A DNA stretch of 35,177 bases from an uncultured Lachnospiraceae bacterium (GTDB taxonomy: Bacteria; Bacillota; Clostridia; Lachnospirales; Lachnospiraceae): NCBI GenBank assembly GCA_948470905.1, contig CAOKQK010000033.1, positions 1 through 35,177 of the forward strand, given 5' to 3'. Of the stretch, positions 7,336 to 15,013 are shown piece after piece. The notes below the pieces were generated by a model. That model had not been told where the DNA came from and did not search any database. It saw only the letters and a program-made list of their open reading frames with translations. How positions within the stretch are numbered: position 1 is the first letter of the stretch; each line of letters begins with the position of its first letter. The translations under genes and the position numbers were made by a program.

Positions 7336-7839
7336 TTATAGTGCTCGCTGTGCTACAATGACTGTATAACCATCGGTTTCACATGTAATACCTGTTTCCT
7401 CAAATCCGTTTTTATGCCAAAAATGTTCTGCCTGAGGATTTCCTTTTACCCATCCAAGTCTTATGTAGGAAATGCCGATCCCTGACAAATATGCGCACAG
7501 ATCAGTGATGATAGTACTTCCTATTCCTTTGTTTTGTATGGATGCATCGGTCATGAAAAAGCCGATAAACGCCGTATCCTTGTTTGGGTATTCCAAGATA
7601 AGGTCCAGTATCGCAGCAAGCCCGTGTCTGTCAAAATAACCTACATAATATTTGTCGTCTGCTGTTTTCTTTGGCGGCAGGGCAGCCATGTCTTTCCGTA
7701 TGCTGTCTTCTGTCGCAAAAGGGGGACAGTATTGATAATATAAAACATTCTGGCGGCAAAACATATAAATCTGGCGTACATCGGTATCTTTGATTAACCG
7801 TACTTCATATTGATTGGAAAAGGCATTAATATCAAGCAT
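7336..7839 (-). CDS. GNAT family N-acetyltransferase
   Basis: A predicted cytoplasmic acetyl-CoA-dependent acetyltransferase of 167 aa. It shows the GNAT layout: YYVGYFDRHGLAAILDLI strands, then NKDTAFIGFFM, then the acetyl-CoA loop region QNKGIGSTIITDLC (R/QxxGxG/A type), then YIRLGWVKGNPQAEHFWHKNGFEETG, the usual C-terminal half. The chosen ATG has GGAGGG five bases upstream. A longer in-frame form from 7896 would read into a palindromic repeat and lacks a ribosome site, so it was not used. The substrate is unknown. The stop lies about 35 bases upstream of the pectinesterase start, so the two may be co-transcribed. Confidence 0.85.
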   Translation of the reverse strand: MLDINAFSNQYEVRLIKDTDVRQIYMFCRQNVLYYQYCPPFATEDSIRKDMAALPPKKTADDKYYVGYFDRHGLAAILDLILEYPNKDTAFIGFFMTDASIQNKGIGSTIITDLCAYLSGIGISYIRLGWVKGNPQAEHFWHKNGFEETGITCETDGYTVIVAQRAL

Positions 7840-7876
7840 CAAATCCCTCCGTTTATCACGATTATTGTCAGATCTG

Positions 7877-7960
7877 ATTCCCGCGGGCAATGACATAAGC
7901 CCAGGGAAGTAGACTTCCTGAAAGTTTACTTTTCAGAGGGTAGGTCAGTGCCGCGAGGGT
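7877..7960. repeat. Palindromic repeat element, GCGGGCAATGA family, copy 1
   Basis: It begins ATTCCCGCGGGCAATGA and can fold with GTCAGTGCCGCGAGGG at the far end. Inside are two further hairpins: GGAAGT/ACTTCC (two-base loop) and CTGAAA/TTTCAG. The branched layout suggests a folded RNA or a small mobile palindrome. It lies just upstream of the GNAT gene and directly abuts a decayed coding fragment. Confidence 0.55.
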
Positions 7961-7961
7961 G

Positions 7962-8162
7962 TTGGCTTTTGACAATTATGATTATACCCTTTAATCGGCA
8001 TATCGGCAACTGCTTTTTCATCTTCCCAGGTAACGGCAATACTGTTACATTAATCTTCACTGGCCGCTGCATCAGCTTTGCCGACGTAGTAAACAGCAAC
8101 TGCGCATGCGGCAGTATCATAGCCCGCAATATATTTTTCTTGTGAAATTCTGATATTGGGAA
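7962..8162 (-). pseudogene. Decayed coding fragment, unknown family
   Basis: One reverse-strand frame gives protein-like sequence with a single internal stop: ...SQEKYIAGYDTAACAVAVYY, then VGKADAAASED, stop, then CNSIAVTWEDEKAVADMPI and KGYNHNC. The composition and even residue spread look like real protein, but no ribosome site or full gene is present. The fragment ends where the palindromic repeat at 7877-7960 begins, as if the element had replaced the 3' part. The protein family was not recognised. The 380-base gap between the GNAT and reductase genes holds only this fragment, the repeat and a promoter. Confidence 0.4.
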
Positions 8163-8168
8163 TATAAT
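8140..8168 (+). promoter_or_regulatory. Promoter of the aldo/keto reductase gene
   Basis: TTGTGA at 8140-8145, a 17-base spacer and a perfect TATAAT at 8163-8168, about 55 bases before the start codon. Confidence 0.65.
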
Positions 8169-8223
8169 ATTTTTGAAAATAACCGCGAAACTACTACTAT
8201 ACGAAGGGGATTGGAGGCATATT

Positions 8224-9246
8224 ATGGCAAAGGTGAGGTTGGGAAAAACAGGGATTGTAGCGGAGAAGAACGCCTTCGGGGCGCTGCCGATCCAGCGGAT
8301 TTCCGGGGAAGCGGCGGTGAAGCTGCTGCGCCGGGCCTATGAGAAGGGCGTAAATTTCTATGATACGGCGCGGTGGTATACGGACAGCGAGGTGAAGCTG
8401 GGAGAAGCCTTTGAGGGCATCAGGGAGAATATTTACATTGCCACCAAGACAGGTGCCGGGACGGCGGAGGATTTCTGGAAGGACCTGCACACCTCCCTGA
8501 CGAACCTGAGGACGGATTACATAGATATTTATCAATTTCATAATCCGGCGTTCTGCCCGAAACCGGGGGATGGGACGGGGCTTTATGAGGCCATGCTTAC
8601 GGCGAAGGAAAAAGGGATGATCCGCCACATCGGCATCACGAACCACAGGCTGAATGTTGCCCATGAGGCGGTGGAGAGCGGGCTCTATGAGACGCTGCAG
8701 TTTCCCTTTTCCTATCTGGCCTCCGGGAAAGATATAGAGCTGGCGGAGCTGTGCAGGGCTGCGGATATGGGCTTTATCGCCATGAAGGCGCTTTCCGGCG
8801 GTCTGATCACCAATTCTGCGGCGGCATATGCGTTCCTGGCACAGTATGAGAATGTGCTGCCCATCTGGGGGATACAGCGGGAGAGGGAACTGGATGAGTT
8901 CCTCTCTTATGTGGAGAACCCGCCAGTGTTGGATGAAGATCTGTCGGCGGTCATCGCCAGGGACAGAGAGGAGCTGCTGGGGGATTTCTGCAGGGGCTGC
9001 GGCTACTGCATGCCCTGCCCGGTGGGGATTGAGATCAATAACTGCGCGCGCATGAGCCTGATGATCCGCAGGGCGCCCTCCGACGCACAGCTTACGCCTC
9101 AAATGCAGGGGAAGATGAAGCTGATCGAAAGCTGCCTCCACTGCGGCAAATGTAAGTCAAAATGTCCCTATGGGCTTGACACCCCGGCGCTTCTGGAGAA
9201 GAATTATAAGGATTACTGCGAGATACTGGCAGGAAAGGCGCTCTGA
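8224..9246 (+). CDS. Aldo/keto reductase with C-terminal 4Fe-4S ferredoxin-like domain
   Basis: An oxidoreductase of 340 aa. Residues 1-~255 are a TIM-barrel aldo/keto reductase with the catalytic tetrad visible: D47 and Y52 (FYDTARWYTD), K75 (ATKT) and H106 (QFHN). The C-terminal ~75 residues carry two Cys clusters, CRGCGYCMPCP and CLHCGKCKSKCP, typical of the 4Fe-4S-containing subgroup common in anaerobes. The substrate is unknown; an electron-transfer role coupled to ferredoxin is inferred from the clusters. GGAGG lies six bases before the ATG; the in-frame ATG 51 bases earlier has no such site. It has its own promoter and appears monocistronic. Confidence 0.92.
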   Translation: MAKVRLGKTGIVAEKNAFGALPIQRISGEAAVKLLRRAYEKGVNFYDTARWYTDSEVKLGEAFEGIRENIYIATKTGAGTAEDFWKDLHTSLTNLRTDYIDIYQFHNPAFCPKPGDGTGLYEAMLTAKEKGMIRHIGITNHRLNVAHEAVESGLYETLQFPFSYLASGKDIELAELCRAADMGFIAMKALSGGLITNSAAAYAFLAQYENVLPIWGIQRERELDEFLSYVENPPVLDEDLSAVIARDREELLGDFCRGCGYCMPCPVGIEINNCARMSLMIRRAPSDAQLTPQMQGKMKLIESCLHCGKCKSKCPYGLDTPALLEKNYKDYCEILAGKAL

Positions 9247-9316
9247 GCGGGGAAAATGGAGGGGCATGCGCAGCGGTGCTGACATTTGTATCTGAAGCTC
9301 CCCTGGCAGGAAAAGA

Positions 9317-9398
9317 TTCCGCCTGTGCGGAACGGCTTGCCTGCATTGCGATGAATCGTATGCAGGCAAACCATTGGATTACCATGGCACAGGCGGAA
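9317..9398. repeat. Large two-tier hairpin between the reductase gene and secA
   Basis: Outer arms TTCCGCCTGTGC and GCACAGGCGGAA are perfectly complementary (12 bp). Inner arms TTGCCTGCAT and ATGCAGGCAA are also perfect (10 bp, 13-base loop). No proper T-run follows on either strand. The rest of the 330-base gap holds only the secA promoter and leader. Confidence 0.8.
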
Positions 9399-9449
9399 AA
9401 AATTAACATTATGTTCACAAAATGTTTATGCCTTGACGAAAGCTTTGTG

Positions 9450-9478
9450 TTGAATATTGCAGATAAATCTGTTAGAAT
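9450..9478 (+). promoter_or_regulatory. Promoter of secA
   Basis: TTGAAT at 9450-9455, a 17-base spacer and TAGAAT at 9473-9478, preceded by TGT as an extended -10. The start codon follows about 100 bases later. Confidence 0.75.
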
Positions 9479-9576
9479 AGAGACTAGGTTTTTTTGACAT
9501 CTAATATTGCCCGGCGTTATCCGGATGGAATATTGGAAAAGTGGACAAAAGTGGAATAGAAAGGTATGGAGCAGCA

Positions 9577-12144
9577 GTGAAGGTAATAGATAAGATATTT
9601 GGCACACACAGCGAGAGGGAGATCAAGAGGATCCGGCCGCTGGTAGAGAAGATCGAGAGCATGCGCCCTGAAATGATGGAGCTGTCCGACGAGGAGCTTA
9701 GGGCGAAGACCGCAGAGTTCAAGAAGCGTCTGGGGGAGGGGGAGACTTTGGATGACCTGCTTCCCGAGGCTTTTGCCGTGGTGAGGGAGGCGGCGCGGAG
9801 GGTTCTGAACATGGAGCACTTCCCTGTGCAGCTGATGGGCGGCATTATCCTGCATCAGGGGCGCATTGCGGAGATGAGGACAGGCGAAGGTAAAACGCTG
9901 GTGATGACGCTGCCTTCCTATCTGAACGCGCTGGAGGGCAAGGGCGTCCATGTGGTGACGGTCAACGATTACCTGGTAAAGCGTGACGCGGAGTGGATGG
10001 GGCAGGTGCATGAATTCCTGGGGCTGACGGTGGGATATATCCTGAACAGCATGACCAGTGAGGAGCGCCAGAAGGCTTACGGCTGCGACATCACCTATGT
10101 GACCAACAATGAGCTTGGCTTTGATTATCTGCGCGATAACAGGGTAATCTATAAGGAACAGCTTGTGCTGAGGGATCTGCATTTCTGTATTATCGACGAG
10201 GTGGACTCGGTGCTCATCGACGAGGCGCGGACGCCTCTGATCATTTCCGGCCAGAGCGGCAAGTCCACCGCCCTCTATGAGATGTGCGACCTGCTGGCGC
10301 GCCGTATGCAGCGTGGCGAGGATGTGGCGGAGCTGTCCAAGATGGATGCCATCATGGGCGTGGTCCAGGAGGAGACAGGGGACTTTATTGTAAATGAGAA
10401 GGACAAGGTCATCAATCTGACGGAAGCCGGTGTGAAGAATGTGGAAAACTTTTTCCACATTGATAACTTCGCGGATCCTGAAAACCTGGATATCCAGCAC
10501 AATATCATCCTGGCTCTGCGGGCACACAACCTGATGTTCCGGGATCAGGATTATGTGGTGAAGGATGACCAGGTGCTGATCGTAGACGAGTTCACCGGGC
10601 GTATCATGCCGGGACGCCGCTATTCGGACGGCCTGCATCAGGCGATCGAGGCGAAGGAGCATGTGAAGGTGCAGAGGGAGAGCAAGACCCTTGCCACCAT
10701 TACCTTCCAGAACTTTTTTAATCTGTTTGAGAAAAAGTGCGGTGCGACGGGTACTGCGTTGACGGAGGAAAAGGAATTCCGGGATATTTACGGTATGGAC
10801 GTGGTGGAGATTCCCACCAACAGAGATGTTATCCGTGAGGATCTGCAGGATGCCGTATACAAGACCAAGGCGGAGAAATTAAAGGCGATCGTGGAAGCAG
10901 TGGAGGCTGCGCACGAGAAGGGCCAGCCGGTGCTGGTGGGCACTATCACCATCGAAGCCAGTGAGGAATTGAGCAAGATGCTCCAGAAGCGGGGCATCCA
11001 GCATAAGGTACTGAACGCGAAGTTCCATGAGCTGGAGGCGGAGATCGTGGCGGATGCCGGCATTCACGGGGCTGTCACCATAGCGACCAACATGGCGGGG
11101 CGCGGTACGGATATCAAGCTGGACGAGGAGGCCAGGGCTGCGGGCGGGCTCAAGATCATCGGCACGGAGCGCCATGAGTCCAGGCGTATTGACAATCAGC
11201 TGCGCGGGCGTTCCGGGCGTCAGGGAGACCCCGGCGAGTCCAAGTTTTATATTTCCCTGCAGGATGAACTGATGAGGCTGTTCGGCTCGGAGCGTCTGAT
11301 CAGCATGTTCAATGCCATGGGAATTCCCGAGGGGCAGGAGATCGAGCACAAGACCCTGACCAGCGCCATCGAGTCGGCGCAGAAGAAGATTGAGAACAAT
11401 AATTTCGGCATCCGCAAGAACCTGCTGGAGTATGACCGTGTCATGAGCGAGCAGCGCGAGGTCATCTATGACGAGCGCCGCAGGATCTTAAACGGCGAGA
11501 GCATGAGGGATTTCATCTACAAGATGATCACGGATATCACGGAGAATTGTGTGGATATCAGCATCAATGAGGATGAGGATGTGGAAAACTGGGATTTCAA
11601 GGAGCTGAATACACTGCTGATCCCCACGGTGCCTCTGGAGCCTGTGACGGCAGAGCGCGTGAAGACTCCAAAGAAGAACAGCTTAAAGCAGCAGCTTAAG
11701 GAGGAAGCGGTGAAGCTCTATGAGAGCAAGGAGGCCGAATTTCCCAGCGCCGAAGCGATCCGGGAGCTGGAGCGTGTTATTTTGCTGAAGGTGATCGACA
11801 GGAAATGGATGGATCATATTGACGACATGGAGCAGCTCCGTCAGGGTATCGGGCTGCAGGCGTATGGCCAGAGGGATCCGCTTGTAGAATACAAGATGAG
11901 CGGTTATAATATGTTTGACGAGATGACCCAGAACATCAAGGAAGAAACGGTCAGGCTCCTGTTCCATGTGAAGGTGGAGCAGAAGGTAGAGCGTGAGCAG
12001 GTGGGAAAAGTCACAGGCACCAACAAGGATGATTCTCTCCCTAAGGGTCCCGTGAAACGCGACAATGCCAAGATTTATCCCAATGATCCCTGTCCCTGCG
12101 GCAGCGGCAAGAAGTATAAGCAGTGCTGCGGGCGCAAGGCGTAA
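9577..12144 (+). CDS. secA: Protein translocase subunit SecA
   Basis: The ATPase motor that pushes preproteins through SecYEG; 855 aa from the chosen GTG start. The N-terminus [18 protein letters not shown] is the standard SecA opening. Walker A is TGEGKT (102-107), the DEAD-type box is [18 protein letters not shown] (D207, E208), and the motor motifs [10 protein letters not shown] and RQGDPGES are present. The C-terminus carries the zinc-binding SEC-C motif [13 protein letters not shown] (near 840-852). The GTG at 9577 has GGAG five bases upstream; an in-frame GTG at 9541 would add 12 residues not typical of SecA and lacks a clear site. It is the main secretion motor for the surface proteins encoded nearby. 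Confidence 0.97.
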   Translation: MKVIDKIFGTHSEREIKRIRPLVEKIESMRPEMMELSDEELRAKTAEFKKRLGEGETLDDLLPEAFAVVREAARRVLNMEHFPVQLMGGIILHQGRIAEMRTGEGKTLVMTLPSYLNALEGKGVHVVTVNDYLVKRDAEWMGQVHEFLGLTVGYILNSMTSEERQKAYGCDITYVTNNELGFDYLRDNRVIYKEQLVLRDLHFCIIDEVDSVLIDEARTPLIISGQSGKSTALYEMCDLLARRMQRGEDVAELSKMDAIMGVVQEETGDFIVNEKDKVINLTEAGVKNVENFFHIDNFADPENLDIQHNIILALRAHNLMFRDQDYVVKDDQVLIVDEFTGRIMPGRRYSDGLHQAIEAKEHVKVQRESKTLATITFQNFFNLFEKKCGATGTALTEEKEFRDIYGMDVVEIPTNRDVIREDLQDAVYKTKAEKLKAIVEAVEAAHEKGQPVLVGTITIEASEELSKMLQKRGIQHKVLNAKFHELEAEIVADAGIHGAVTIATNMAGRGTDIKLDEEARAAGGLKIIGTERHESRRIDNQLRGRSGRQGDPGESKFYISLQDELMRLFGSERLISMFNAMGIPEGQEIEHKTLTSAIESAQKKIENNNFGIRKNLLEYDRVMSEQREVIYDERRRILNGESMRDFIYKMITDITENCVDISINEDEDVENWDFKELNTLLIPTVPLEPVTAERVKTPKKNSLKQQLKEEAVKLYESKEAEFPSAEAIRELERVILLKVIDRKWMDHIDDMEQLRQGIGLQAYGQRDPLVEYKMSGYNMFDEMTQNIKEETVRLLFHVKVEQKVEREQVGKVTGTNKDDSLPKGPVKRDNAKIYPNDPCPCGSGKKYKQCCGRKA

Positions 12145-12191
12145 AATGCAGGATTTTGAAAAGTTGGAATGTGAGTATCCGGCATGCGGTT

Positions 12192-12345
12192 TTGATTCCT
12201 GCGGGCAATGAGCCAAAGCTTGTAAGACTCTGGCGGCTGCTGTAAGGGTCAGCATCATATGGCAAGCTGCGAGCGGCAGCACCACAGCAGGCTGTAAGGT
12301 TCAGCGTCCTATGGTAAGCTGTGCGGGTCAGTATCCCACAGCAGG
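12192..12345 (+). repeat. Repeat-rich gap between secA and prfB
   Basis: This part of the 310-base gap opens with a second copy of the GATTCCTGCGGGCAATGAG motif (12192 onward). It then has two imperfect 32-base direct repeats at 12240-12271 and 12292-12323, beginning CTGTAAGG and differing at about five positions. GCTGC/GCAGC forms a small stem between them. No gene is visible. Confidence 0.6.
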
Positions 12346-12428
12346 CGGCGGGGGGGTGGTGGCTATCCCGGTGAGCCGGGCGGCTGCGGCGGGGAGTCAG
12401 ATGCGTCTGGATCTGAGCAGATATAAAT

Positions 12429-12434
12429 TATAAT
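12429..12434 (+). promoter_or_regulatory. Candidate -10 box for prfB
   Basis: A perfect TATAAT 21 bases before the GTG start codon. No convincing -35 lies 16-18 bases upstream, so a dedicated prfB promoter is only possible; read-through from secA is the alternative. Confidence 0.3.
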
Positions 12435-12455
12435 TAAGAAAGTGGGTGACGCAAA

Positions 12456-13566
12456 GTGGTAGAACTTGATCAGATGAAAACAGAAATTTTGACCTACGAA
12501 ACTCCATTAGCGGAAGTGAGGGATTCACTTTGACCTGGCTGACAAGTCAAAGAGGATAGAGGAACTGGAGATGGAGATGGAAGCGCCCGGCTTCTGGGAT
12601 GATCCTGACCGCTCCAACGCAAAGATGAAGGAACTGAAAAATCTGAAGGATGTGGTGGAGGAGTGTAGCGGGCTCTTTACGCAGTATGAGGATATCCTGA
12701 CCCTGATTGAAATGGGGAACGAGGAAGAAGACGAGTCCATGGCGGCGGAGATTCGCGGCGAGATGGACGAATTCATTGCCAAATTTGAGGAGTTGCGCAT
12801 CGGGACGCTCCTGTCGGGGGACTATGACAAAAATAATGCCATCTTAAAGCTGAACGCGGGGGCCGGCGGTACGGAGAGCTGCGACTGGTGCAGCATGCTC
12901 TACCGCATGTATACCAGATGGGCGGAGCGCAGGGGCTTTGAGGTGGAGGTGCTGGACTTCCTGGACGGTGACGAGGCGGGGATCAAATCGGTGACGTTTC
13001 AGGTCAATGGGCTCAATGCCTATGGCTATTTGAAGTCAGAAAAGGGGGTGCATCGTCTGGTGCGCATTTCGCCCTTCAATGCCCAGGGAAAGAGGCAGAC
13101 TTCCTTTGTTTCGCTGGATGTGATGCCGGATATCGAGGAGGATCTGGATGTGGAGATTGATGAGAAGGATCTGCGCATCGACACCTACCGAAGCAGTGGC
13201 GCCGGCGGACAGCACATCAACAAGACTTCTTCCGCAGTCCGCATCACGCACATCCCCACAGGGACTGTGGTGCAGTGCCAGAACGAGAGGAGCCAGTTCC
13301 AGAACAAGGACAAGGCAATGCAGATGCTGAAGGCAAAGCTGTACCTTTTGAAGCAGGAGGCAAATGTGGAGAAGCTTTCCGATATCAGGGGCGAGATCAA
13401 GGATATTGCCTGGGGCAATCAGATCCGGTCCTACGTGCTGCAGCCCTACAAGATGGTGAAGGATTTGCGGACGGATGTAGAGACGGGCAACGCGGACGCG
13501 GTGCTGGACGGGGCGCTGGACCCTTTTATCAACGGATATCTGAAGTGGATCAATACGAAAAAATAA
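12456..13566 (+). CDS. prfB: Peptide chain release factor 2 (programmed +1 frameshift)
   Basis: RF2 ends translation at UGA and UAA codons. The first 25 codons from GTG read VELDQMKTEILTYETPLAEV then RDSL and meet an in-frame TGA at 12531-12533. The site is AGGGATTCACTTTGAC, with an internal Shine-Dalgarno-like AGGGA, the slippery CTT and TGA followed by C, matching the autoregulatory RF2 frameshift. After a +1 shift the frame continues as DLADKSKRIEELEME to the stop, giving about 369 aa, the normal RF2 length. The GGQ motif is in SSGAGGQHINKTSSAVRI, which triggers peptidyl-tRNA hydrolysis. Low RF2 slows UGA decoding and raises frameshifting, so the gene controls its own level. A strong terminator follows. 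Confidence 0.96.
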
Positions 13567-13572
13567 CAGGGA

Positions 13573-13599
13573 GGAGCAGCGGGGGCTGCTCCTTCTTTT
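13573..13599 (+). terminator. Rho-independent terminator of prfB
   Basis: GGAGCAGC and GCTGCTCC pair perfectly around a GGGG loop and are followed by TTCTTTT. Confidence 0.9.
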
Positions 13600-13610
13600 G
13601 GATCATTGAA

Positions 13611-14410
13611 ATGCAGAGAAGGAAATATTATGATTACACTGCATACAAAAAGCAGTATGACAGCAATGCGGTGAAGTATCATGCAAAAAACAGGAAGCAG
13701 CTGGGGGATATTGACGAGGAGGAGTATTTGTCAAGAATGAAAAGGACGGACAAATTGGTACCGGTCATCACAGTGACCGTGTACTATGGTGATAAGCCGT
13801 GGGATGGGGCAAGCTCCCTGCACGGGCTGCTGGATATTCCCCAAGGCCTGGAAAAATTTGTTAATCATTATAAAATGCTTTTGATTGAGGCAAGAGAAAA
13901 TGGGCTGAATCTCCATAATATGGAAAATGAGGACTTATTTAATTTGTTTGAGATCATTCTGGGCGGGGATAGCTCCTTAAAGGAAACAAGGGAAAAGGCG
14001 ATAAAATACTGTGATGAGCATGATGTCAGCAGAAATCTCATCATGACAGTGGCAGGTGCAACAGGGAACCATATTGACTATGAGGCAATCGGACAGGAAA
14101 AGGGAGGCAGGGTCATGTGTACTTTATTCCCGCGGGCAATGAGTCAAAGTCCGAAGGACCTTGACGAATGCTGCGGGATTTTTGATTTGAATCCATTGCA
14201 AAAGAGGGCAGGGCAGAAGGCGAATTGAGGGGCGAGGCGAAGGGGATTGTGGAGACAGGGATAGAGTTTGGGGCATCTGAACATGATATTATTAAAAGGC
14301 TGCAGAATAAGCTGAATTTATCCCTGCAGACGGCACAGGAGTATTTTCAGATGTTTGGGAAGCAGCCGGTATGGCGAGACTTCACCAATATAGGAGAAAA
14401 GGATCTATGA
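13611..14410 (+). pseudogene. Broken Rpn-family (PD-(D/E)XK) nuclease/transposase gene
   Basis: The readable part starts MQRRKYYDYTAYKKQYDSN and continues through DKLVPVITVTVYYGDKPWDG, typical of the middle of Rpn/recombination-promoting nuclease proteins. The N-terminal ~100 residues with the catalytic Asp and ExQ/ExK are missing. The frame is then interrupted at 14126-14180 by a palindromic insert that turns GGRVMCT into unrelated residues. In another frame, from about 14195, the normal C-terminus resumes (AKEGRAEGELRGEAKGIVE, then FGASEHDIIKRLQNKL and ending near EYFQMFGKQPV). So it is both truncated and frameshifted. No ribosome site precedes the first Met. An intact relative is at 30596-31477. 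Confidence 0.8.
14126..14180. repeat. Palindromic insert inside the Rpn pseudogene, GCGGGCAATGA family, copy 3
   Basis: It runs from ATTCCCGCGGGCAATGA to CTGCGGGATT and folds back: CCCGC with GCGGG at the base, and TCAAAGTCC with GGACCTTGA (one mismatch) around a GAA loop. Its head matches the sequences at 7877 and 12192. Because it splits a recognisable gene, its approximate boundaries are visible. Confidence 0.75.
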
Positions 14411-14507
14411 TTGTTAAAATTGCAAAAGTCAGGCCTCAGGATTGAGGATGCGGGGCTCTTGACAGTGTAAGGCAGGAAGTTTGGAAAATTCATATTGCAG
14501 TTATAAA

Positions 14508-14550
14508 ACAGGGAAATAGCGGAGGGTTCCGAGTTGTTTCTCTGTTTTTT
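14508..14550 (+). terminator. Terminator-like hairpin downstream of the Rpn pseudogene
   Basis: ACAGGGAAA pairs with TTTCTCTGT (one G-U pair) over a 20-base loop and is followed by TTTTT. It would insulate the large surface gene downstream. Confidence 0.55.
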
Positions 14551-14702
14551 GTGGTATTTGGCAATATCAAGGGAATGTCTCGAACCAGGAGGCAAAAGCC
14601 CAAAACGTCAGTGTGAGATACGCACAGGCAGAAATTGGTTATAGCGGGGGTTGCTGCGGGGGATTTTGACTGCTGCAGAGCATTGCATATATTGTCATTG
14701 CA

Positions 14703-14876
14703 AATATTGCGCAAATATTTTGGAAAACTATTGACACAAAAACTAAATAAATTTATAATATGAAAAATGGGAAAATTATGGCAAAATACACAATGAAAGG
14801 AGGAGCATAAATTTTAGGTGAAAATAAAAATTGCCATATATTTTGCCAGACTACAAAGGAGAATTTGCGCAATATT
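14703..14876. repeat. 14-bp inverted repeat flanking the promoter of the large surface gene
   Basis: AATATTGCGCAAAT at 14703-14716 is the exact reverse complement of ATTTGCGCAATATT at 14863-14876. The promoter and early leader lie between them. A second pair, TGGCAAAATA (14779-14788) and TATTTTGCCA (14839-14848), forms a stem in the leader RNA enclosing AAGGAGGAGC. Confidence 0.65.
14731..14759 (+). promoter_or_regulatory. Consensus promoter of the large surface gene
   Basis: TTGACA at 14731-14736, a 17-base spacer and TATAAT at 14754-14759. Both boxes match consensus exactly. Transcription would start near 14766, leaving a leader of about 250 bases. The leader holds no clear gene; a GTG at 14818 opens a 24-codon frame, but AGGAGG is about 13 bases away, so a leader peptide is only a possibility. 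Confidence 0.88.
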
Positions 14877-15013
14877 ATTGTGCGCTTTCTGACAATTGAA
14901 TCAGATTACGCAGCATTGCAGATTGGATGCAATATGGAGGTCAGCCACAGCTGACCGGGCAGCTGCGGAAATCAAAGCTCAAAAATCAAAAAGGAGGAAA
15001 GAGTAGGGAAAGT

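Noticed and set aside
8197-9141. Reverse-strand open frame opposite the aldo/keto reductase
   Set aside because: The plus-strand reductase has full catalytic and Fe-S motifs; the antisense frame has none and no ribosome site.
9541-9576. Upstream GTG start for SecA
   Set aside because: It would add 12 residues that do not fit the usual SecA N-terminus and has no good ribosome site; the GTG at 9577 has GGAG at five bases.
9517-10662. Long reverse-strand open frame opposite secA (381 codons)
   Set aside because: It lies fully antisense to the well-supported secA gene, has no ribosome site and shows a low-complexity His/Leu/Gln-rich translation.
13275-13610. Extension of the Rpn pseudogene frame upstream into prfB
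   Set aside because: This part is an out-of-frame shadow of the prfB coding sequence and its terminator.
14927-15013. Upstream ATG for the giant surface protein
   Set aside because: It would put 29 polar residues in front of a normal signal peptide and lacks a ribosome site.
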